In this document: one piece after another, positions 58,062 through 64,000 of the stretch
Layout: the number at the start of each line of letters is the position of its first letter
Numbering within the stretch: position 1 is the stretch's first letter
From: Cryphonectria parasitica EP155
Lineage: Eukaryota; Ascomycota; Sordariomycetes; Diaporthales; Cryphonectriaceae
DNA length: 64,000 bases
Assembly: GCF_011745365.1 (NCBI RefSeq)
Contig: NW_024468913.1
Coordinates: forward strand, 1,488,001-1,552,000
Reading direction: 5' to 3'
Notes under the pieces: generated by a model
What the model saw: the letters and a program-made list of their open reading frames with translations, nothing else
What the model was told of the DNA's origin: nothing
The model's database searches: none
Translations under genes and position numbers: made by a program

Positions 58062-59837
58062 ATGGCTCCCAGTAGCAGTAAGTGCTGACCTCACTCACCC
58101 CTTTTAATTGTAACTCTTCGACTTGTACCCCACCATGCACTCGCTACACCTACCCGTCTACCAGCAATCCCAAAATAATTACCTCGTCCTCGCCCGACAG
58201 GTAATCTGACCTGCCTCGCGATGATTGCACCGAGTCTGTGTCAACCCATTGAGAAGAAAAAAGGCAGAGAGCTGACTGGTCCCTTATGTCGTCATAGAAG
58301 AAGCCACCGCCGAGTGCGTCTCGGAAGATGCCCTGGTTCACCTCAAGTCGTATAAGTACTCCGCTGTCGACAAGTCACCCGTCTCCCATTACATACTACG
58401 CCCATACGTACGTGCCTCCTCCCTCAACACAGAAACCTGAGCGGACCCGACAGCCATGCCCCCTCGCGGTCCATCGAACCACTCGAGCTCGAAATACCAC
58501 ACCATGTTTTCCACCGACTAACAACGTGACGGGGAGGGGAGAGTAGTGGAACTGGGCTGCGAGTCTGCTCCCAGTATGGCTTGCGCCAAACATGGTCACC
58601 CTGATCGGCTTCTTTTTTATCCTGGGCAACGTTGGGCTTCTCGTCTTGTTCGTGCCTGACCTGATAGGGCCAGTACGTCTGCTCCCATTCCTCCTGAAGC
58701 ATGCAGCTTCGGACCCGTATAGCCCGAATTCCCCTCCTCCCGGGGATACACAACACCCGCAGCTAACCGCCCGTTGCGCCTCTTTCCATTCAGGGACCGT
58801 CATGGCTCTACCTCAGCTTTGCGTTTGGTCTCTTCATGTACCAGACCATGGACAATATCGACGGCAAACAGGCACGGCGCACTGGCACCTCGTCCGGGCT
58901 TGGCGAGCTCTTCGATCACGGTATTGACTCGCTCAACTGCACCCTCGCCTCCCTCCTCGAGACCGCCGCTATGGGCCTCGGTACCTCCAAGACGGGCGTC
59001 TTCACTGCGCTATGCCCTTGCATCCCCATGTTCTTCTCTACCTGGGAGACCTACCACAGCCACACCCTGTATCTGGGCTACATCAACGGCCCGACCGAGG
59101 GTCTGCTGATCGCGGCTGCCATCATGGCCATGTCGGGTATCTACGGACCACAGATTTGGACGACACCCGTCGTCAAGGTGCTCGGCGAGCGGTACACTTT
59201 TGGCTATGAGGAGCTGCTGGGTGATCTGGCCGTGCGCGACGTCTGGGCCCTTACCATCGTCGGCGGCCTGTTCGTCCACGTGCCCGGGTGCATCAAGCAC
59301 GTCGTGGAGGCGCGCAGACGACAGAACCTCCCCATCGCGCCCGTCTTTATGGAATGGACGCCCTTTGCTGTTTATTTCTTCTCCATCGGCCTGTGGCTGT
59401 ATAGCCCCTTCTCCACGCTGCGCCGCGAGAACCACCTGGTCCTGTTCTGTCTGACCATGAGCTTCGTCTTCGGCCGCATGACCACCAAGATGATCCTCGC
59501 CCACCTGACGCGCCAGCCCTTCCCCTACTGGACCGTCATGCTGTTTCCGCTTGTCGGCGGTGCTGTGCTGGGGAACCTACCGCGTCTGGGCCTGCCCCAG
59601 GTTGCGCCAGGAGTCGAGCTGGCATACCTGTACGGGTACTTCTTCTTCGCCATGGTTGTGTATTTCCGCTGGGCGTTCCTGGTCACAGGGGCCATCTGTG
59701 ACTACCTAGGCATCAATGCGTTGACAATCCCTCACCAGAAGACTGTAGAGAACAAGAAACGGGAGGAGGACGAGAGGAGGGCGAAGAAGGGCCTGTTGGC
59801 GAACGGCACTACTGCGAACGGAAAGAAGGCGCAGTAA
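58062..59837 (+). CDS. EPT1: CDP-alcohol phosphotransferase (ethanolamine/choline phosphotransferase)
   Basis: Four exons, 58062-58077, 58298-58407, 58547-58672 and 58794-59837, encode 431 aa. The first exon has only 16 coding nt (MAPSS plus one base). It was placed because joining it to 58298 opens the conserved ALVHLKSYKYSAVDKSPVS. The catalytic CDP-alcohol motif DG-x2-AR-x8-G-x3-D-x3-D is complete at residues 107-129 (D107, G108, A111, R112, G121, D125, D129). Multiple hydrophobic segments follow, as in ER-membrane Ept1/Cpt1 enzymes (yeast proteins about 390 aa). The enzyme transfers phosphoethanolamine and/or phosphocholine from the CDP-alcohol to diacylglycerol, the last Kennedy-pathway step. 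Sequence alone does not decide between the ethanolamine and choline preference, so the symbol is provisional. The C-terminus is Lys/Glu-rich. Confidence 0.88.
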
Positions 59838-62766
59838 AAACATGTTAAGCCATGGAGGCGCCACTGATGCCATACCGGACCGAGCGAGAGGTCCTAAGGA
59901 AGACGTAGAACTCCGAGATGATATCATGCGACGTATTCAACATACAGCGTCGACACTACTGCGGTAATCATCTCCTGGCCGCCATTACTGCTACAGCGGG
60001 CGCGCATCGAAAGAAGAGGAAAAATCGGGAATGGCTATCAGACCGACTTCATACTTATGTAGACAGCTCGGATCACGGCCAGGATATGAGATGTCCTTTC
60101 TTAAGCAGTAATACCATCATGCATTGAGAGCGGCGTTGAGGGCAGACCTGGAACAGAAAAAGAAATCAGCGATAGTCCATTTCTTTGGCATTACAGTATA
60201 AACGCATATATAGCTTTTTTTTTAAAAAATAAAAAAAAAAAACTTCTCTGAAGCGAAAACAAGATGATTAAAGCCATTTACACAATTTGATCACCTCCTT
60301 TATATTCTCTGTGTCCCCTGCCACAAGGATACCCTGAAAGATCAGTTGCTGAAGTATACTAAGCAGGTGATATGAAGGAGTCGCTGATATCATCAAGGCA
60401 AGACTAATCCATTGGAAGTCATTGAGCCTTCCTCATGTATTGAGCTTGATCTTTTCGGTGGTTGATCACATACCTCTTCTTCCATTCAGGTCTGACAAGG
60501 CCTTGGTTTTGTGTTGTTCTTTGGACTAGGCTCAGGCCATTGCACAATCCGTCCAAGCTTGCTTATTCTGTCATGCGTGATATCAGCTGTCTGTACAAAT
60601 TCCATTACATTAAGCAATCCTGCCATCACCTAAACATCGACAAGTTGATATCCAGTCACAACAATTTGAGAGCAAAGATTGATCAAGGTACTTAAAATAG
60701 ATGAGTCAGGTATCACTTTGGCAGGCTTGTAGGATTATAAAAGGTTCATTACTGCCAGTGGCTAATTTCTCGATCTAATTCGAGCGGTGAATTGTGTGAA
60801 ATCAGGGCACGTTCTACTTAAATATCACAACAAGAGTAATTTAATCTACCTCTTCCCATAGTCTCTCCTCTCACTCACAAAGGATCGTGGTATTGCAATA
60901 ATGACTGGTTTGTTGTGGAGCTTGGTGCTACCGAACTTTCCGGGCACTTTATAATCGCGCGTGAAGAAGCGCGAGTCCACGAGATCCGATTTGCTCATAT
61001 CTGCTTTCAACGTTTCTTCTACGCCGTTAACGGTTTTTTGGTTGTTGTTTTTTTTTTTTTTTTTTGTTCCTAGATGAATTATAGTGCACTCTTCAGGCTG
61101 CCCAAACTTAACGAAAGGCCTGCGCCGTTGGAATCATCTTGTCTGCTACCGGACCTGGATTATTTACAAGTGAGTTGCGCTTCGAAGAGTCTTCCGCTGT
61201 CAACGACTTGATCTACGCCCTTTACACTGCACAGGCTGGTGTCAAAACCGCGCAAGTGGGGAGCGATTGACATGACACTGGATCCACGAACTATTATAGT
61301 ACGAGCTCGGGTTGAAGACGGTAGTCGCGAGGAGCGATATCGACCAAGATGCATGTTCTCGCTGGGTAATATCGCTGTCGGTTTCCTCAAGACATATTAT
61401 ACAAACTCCATACCCCTTTCTTCGGTTTGTGTTGCAGAGCTCGTCTTGGATCCAGACTAAATATCATCAAGTGCACCCATTTCATTATTCATCAACCGCT
61501 TCTGCAATGAAAGGAGCGGGCAGCATTAATTGAATCACATATACAAGGGGAGGTAATTCTTTTATAGCAAGATGTAAAGGATGACTACAGAACTAACGTT
61601 CTCCAAATACTACTTATTAGGTATACCCTGGACTTGTTCTTCTATATATGAAGATTTCAGTAGAAAGGCTGAGCTCGTTCATTCGACAGCGGCAGCCTTC
61701 CCTCATTTTCTCCGGAGTGGTCGTTGTTTCGCAATGTCGAATGCCGAGAACCCACCGAGGATTGATCGAACTGCTTTTACGTATATTTGAATGTAGTGAA
61801 GCTTATTTCAGTCTTAAGCCGTAAATGTGGGGAGCGGGAACGATCCCTCTGGGTGGGGGCCTTTTGACAACGCCCAAGCCTGATGTGTAGTGGGAGCCCT
61901 AGCTTGTGATGTCAAAATGTACGGCCAAATTGTCGCGTCTTCGGCCTTTTGTGGCAGATGGCACAGTGTACTCGAGACTTTATTTGTATACAATCATTAC
62001 AGACTATGTTCATAATTTTGAGACTGACAACATAAGATTAACTTGTTCTTTCCCCTCCCCATAATTACAATGCTATCGTTTCGTCCGTTCAGAAAGCCAA
62101 GACTCATTGTTGAGGGCGAGGCACGAATGAGTATGCACACCCCTAGTCTCGGCTTTCGCTCGCTGAGTGGTGGATTTCATCCATCAGCAAGGCTGAAGTT
62201 CACCTCCTCCACACCGAGAAAGCCCCCCTGCCGTCTCTGCCGTTTCACAACTTCCCACAACATTCCGAGCGTTCTGGAAGATACCGACTCGGGTATTGCC
62301 GTGCAGAATAGCAAACACTGCGCATTAGTATATGCAAACATCTACTATGTACAGGGAAGTCCACTTCAGTGGAGACTATTCTAGTTTCTTGGAAAGAATT
62401 CTATTGGCAGGCTGAAAACAGCCAGTCAAGAAACTTCTACGAGGTGCGGCTTCGCAAGCACTGGCCCTCCATAGCAGTTCCCGAGTGGTTACCGTTATGA
62501 CATCTTGACTCGGTGGGGCTTGAGGTTTAAGACAAAATTGGAACTTGAGGCTCGCTCTTATGTCAATTCTAATGAAAGCGAGGTGAGCAGTGTGATTTAT
62601 ATATATACTTAGTGAATGCAGTAATCGTCTCGCACATTACTTGAGTCCATCGACAATACCAACGACAGATAACCAGTTCCCCTTCTAATCTTCACGTTCA
62701 ATACACTGTAATCTTCCTCTTCTCCGCTTGATAAAAAAGAAATTCATACCAATTACAATCACGATC
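59838..62766. other. 2.9-kb intergenic interval
   Basis: No gene is supported. AT-rich, with a T18 run (61048-61065) and a perfect 6-bp inverted repeat tcgcgc/gcgcga at 60955-60974. The right end is the promoter/leader of the MFS gene. Confidence 0.5.
61048..61065. repeat. T18 homopolymer
   Basis: Uninterrupted T run in the intergenic interval before the MFS gene. Confidence 0.9.
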
Positions 62767-64000
62767 ATGGTTACACAACAACAGCCTCAGGCACATCCTG
62801 AGCCGATGTCGCCAACACATCTGGTGAGGACAGAAACCGTAAGGAGTCTGGAGGAGATGGGCCTCTCCTCCGTCTCCGAAAGAATAGATGTCAATTATCC
62901 AGAAGTGGGACGCCCAGAACATCCCATTTTCCCCGAAGAATATACTTTTGAATCGCCCACCGGCCTTGTGCCCGAGGAGGCCCTCGAGCAGATCCGGTCC
63001 AGACCAAGACCGGCTTCCGAGCATACCACGGGCCACGAGGCAGCGACGCCGCCGAGCACAGCACACGACCTCGAGAAGCAGAAAACGGCCGAGTTTGTCA
63101 CCTTCACCATCCGGGACCCAGAGAACCCGCACCACTGGTCCAAGCTGTACAAGTGGTACGTGACCATGGTGGCCGCCATGGTCGTGGTGTGCGTGGCCTA
63201 CGGCTCCTCCATCGTCACGGGCGGCCTGGGCCTCATCGAGGACAAGTACAACGTCTCCGAGGAGGTGGCCATCCTCACCTGCTCCATCATGGTGTGCGGC
63301 TTCGCAGTCGGCCCTCTCCTCTGGTCGCCGCTCTCCGAGATCATCGGCCGCCGACCCGTCTACATCATCTCCTTTGCCCTGTACACCATCTTCCAGATCC
63401 CCTGCGCGCTGTCGCCCAACATCGGCGGCCTCCTCGCCTGTCGGTTTCTCAGCGGCGTCTTTTCCAGCTCGGGCCTCTCCCTCGCGGGCGGCACCATCGC
63501 CGACATCTGGGACATCCAGGACCGCGGCAACGCCATCGCTTACTTTGCCGCCGCCCCGTACTGCGGTCCTGTGCTGGGGCCCATCGTGTGCGGCTGGATC
63601 AACGTGGCCACGCACCGGCTCGACCTGTTCTTCTGGGTCAACATGGCCTTTGCGGGCGTGGTCATGGTCGCCGTGGGTCTGATCCCCGAGACCTACGCGC
63701 CTGTGCTCCTCAAGCGGCGCGCCGCCAGGCTCAGGAAGGAGACGGGCGACCCCAACATCATCACGGAGCAGGAGAGGGTCAAGCTCTCGCTCGCAGAGGT
63801 CGTCAAGACCAGCCTGGTCCGCCCCTTGGTCATGATCCTGACGGAGCCCGTGCTGGACCTGATGTGCATGTACATTGTGCTCATCTACGCCATGCTGTAT
63901 GCCTTCTTCTTCGCCTACCCTGTCATCTTTGGTGATCTGTACGGCTACAACGACGGCCAGATCGGCCTCATGTTCATCCCCATCCTGATTGGCGCCGGAT
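62767..64000 (+). CDS. Major facilitator superfamily transporter, DHA1 (drug:H+ antiporter) type, partial
   Basis: An uninterrupted frame from ATG 62767 runs off the right edge; 411 residues are visible and no intron is seen. A cytosolic N-terminus of about 125 residues ends in RDPENPHHWSKLYKW, the usual entry to the first membrane helix in fungal DHA1/Tpo-like transporters. At least eight hydrophobic helices follow. The loop between helices 2 and 3 has the signature WSPLSEIIGRRPVY (residues about 186-199), close to motif A. GGTIADIWDIQDRGNAIAYF and GPVLGPIVCGWI (motif C-like) are also typical. Members export polyamines, azoles or other toxic compounds at the plasma membrane. The substrate is unknown here. 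Frames in other phases over 62.7-63.9 kb are shadows of this gene. Confidence 0.88.
   Translation, partial: MVTQQQPQAHPEPMSPTHLVRTETVRSLEEMGLSSVSERIDVNYPEVGRPEHPIFPEEYTFESPTGLVPEEALEQIRSRPRPASEHTTGHEAATPPSTAHDLEKQKTAEFVTFTIRDPENPHHWSKLYKWYVTMVAAMVVVCVAYGSSIVTGGLGLIEDKYNVSEEVAILTCSIMVCGFAVGPLLWSPLSEIIGRRPVYIISFALYTIFQIPCALSPNIGGLLACRFLSGVFSSSGLSLAGGTIADIWDIQDRGNAIAYFAAAPYCGPVLGPIVCGWINVATHRLDLFFWVNMAFAGVVMVAVGLIPETYAPVLLKRRAARLRKETGDPNIITEQERVKLSLAEVVKTSLVRPLVMILTEPVLDLMCMYIVLIYAMLYAFFFAYPVIFGDLYGYNDGQIGLMFIPILIGAG

Noticed and set aside
62478..62530. tRNA-like phrase gagtggttaccg, suggestive of a Ser/Leu D-arm
   Set aside because: No matching anticodon arm, T-arm (GTTCGANTC) or acceptor stem can be paired around it.
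62698..63615. 305-codon minus-strand frame
   Set aside because: Exact antisense of the MFS transporter; its composition is that of a shadow frame.
1..64000. CRISPR array, prophage, or biosynthetic gene cluster
   Set aside because: The DNA is fungal; no regularly spaced repeats, no phage genes, and no PKS/NRPS/terpene synthase next to the FAD oxidoreductase.

Overview
The window is nuclear DNA of a filamentous ascomycete (Pezizomycotina), most likely a Sordariomycete. The evidence is short spliceosomal introns (59-261 nt, mostly GTAAGT/GTATGT donors with CTAAC/CTGAC branch sites), GC-rich coding exons, long low-complexity tracts in regulatory proteins, and a Fot1/Pogo transposon copy mutated in the style of repeat-induced point mutation (RIP). 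The species is not identified from sequence alone. I find 17 supported protein-coding genes (one running off the right edge), one transposase pseudogene, and no RNA genes or CRISPR arrays.

Layout. 0-7.5 kb: a C2H2-like zinc-finger gene, then a gene-poor AT-richer island with the decayed Fot1/Pogo element. 7.5-21 kb is a gene-dense housekeeping block: a BBE-like FAD oxidoreductase, mitochondrial-type adenylate kinase (ADK2-like), amidophosphoribosyltransferase (ADE4), histone acetyltransferase GCN5 on the minus strand, then divergently OST5 and RAD1. 21-28.8 kb has no gene I can support; it holds homopolymers, microsatellites and a recurring GTACTATGGTAC-type palindrome. 28.8-34.3 kb: a 1,111-residue serine/proline-rich protein of unknown function and the APC/C subunit CDC26 with a very long tail. 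35.9-43.8 kb: TAF2 and SAS4, both minus. 45.8-49.7 kb: an IQ-motif protein convergent with the PX-domain protein YPT35. 49.7-54.6 kb is a second gene-poor stretch. 54.6-64 kb: a secreted, probably GPI-anchored cysteine-rich DUF7707-like protein, an ethanolamine/choline phosphotransferase, and the first part of a DHA1-type MFS transporter.

The genes do not form a single pathway or secondary-metabolite cluster. Three (GCN5, TAF2, SAS4) act in chromatin or transcription initiation, two (CDC26, RAD1) in cell cycle and checkpoint control, two (OST5, EPT1/CPT1-like) are ER membrane enzymes or subunits, and two (ADK2, ADE4) belong to purine nucleotide metabolism. I see no clear previously undescribed system. 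The most notable signals are a possible polyproline-rich extension fused in frame to GCN5, two GC-AG introns (the one in ADE4 is frame-neutral if retained), a stop-free frame upstream of the ADK2 start that reads like a mitochondrial presequence, an unusually enlarged CDC26, a transposon whose full reading frame survives apart from 11 nonsense codons and lost catalytic aspartates, and repeated palindromes in the two gene deserts.
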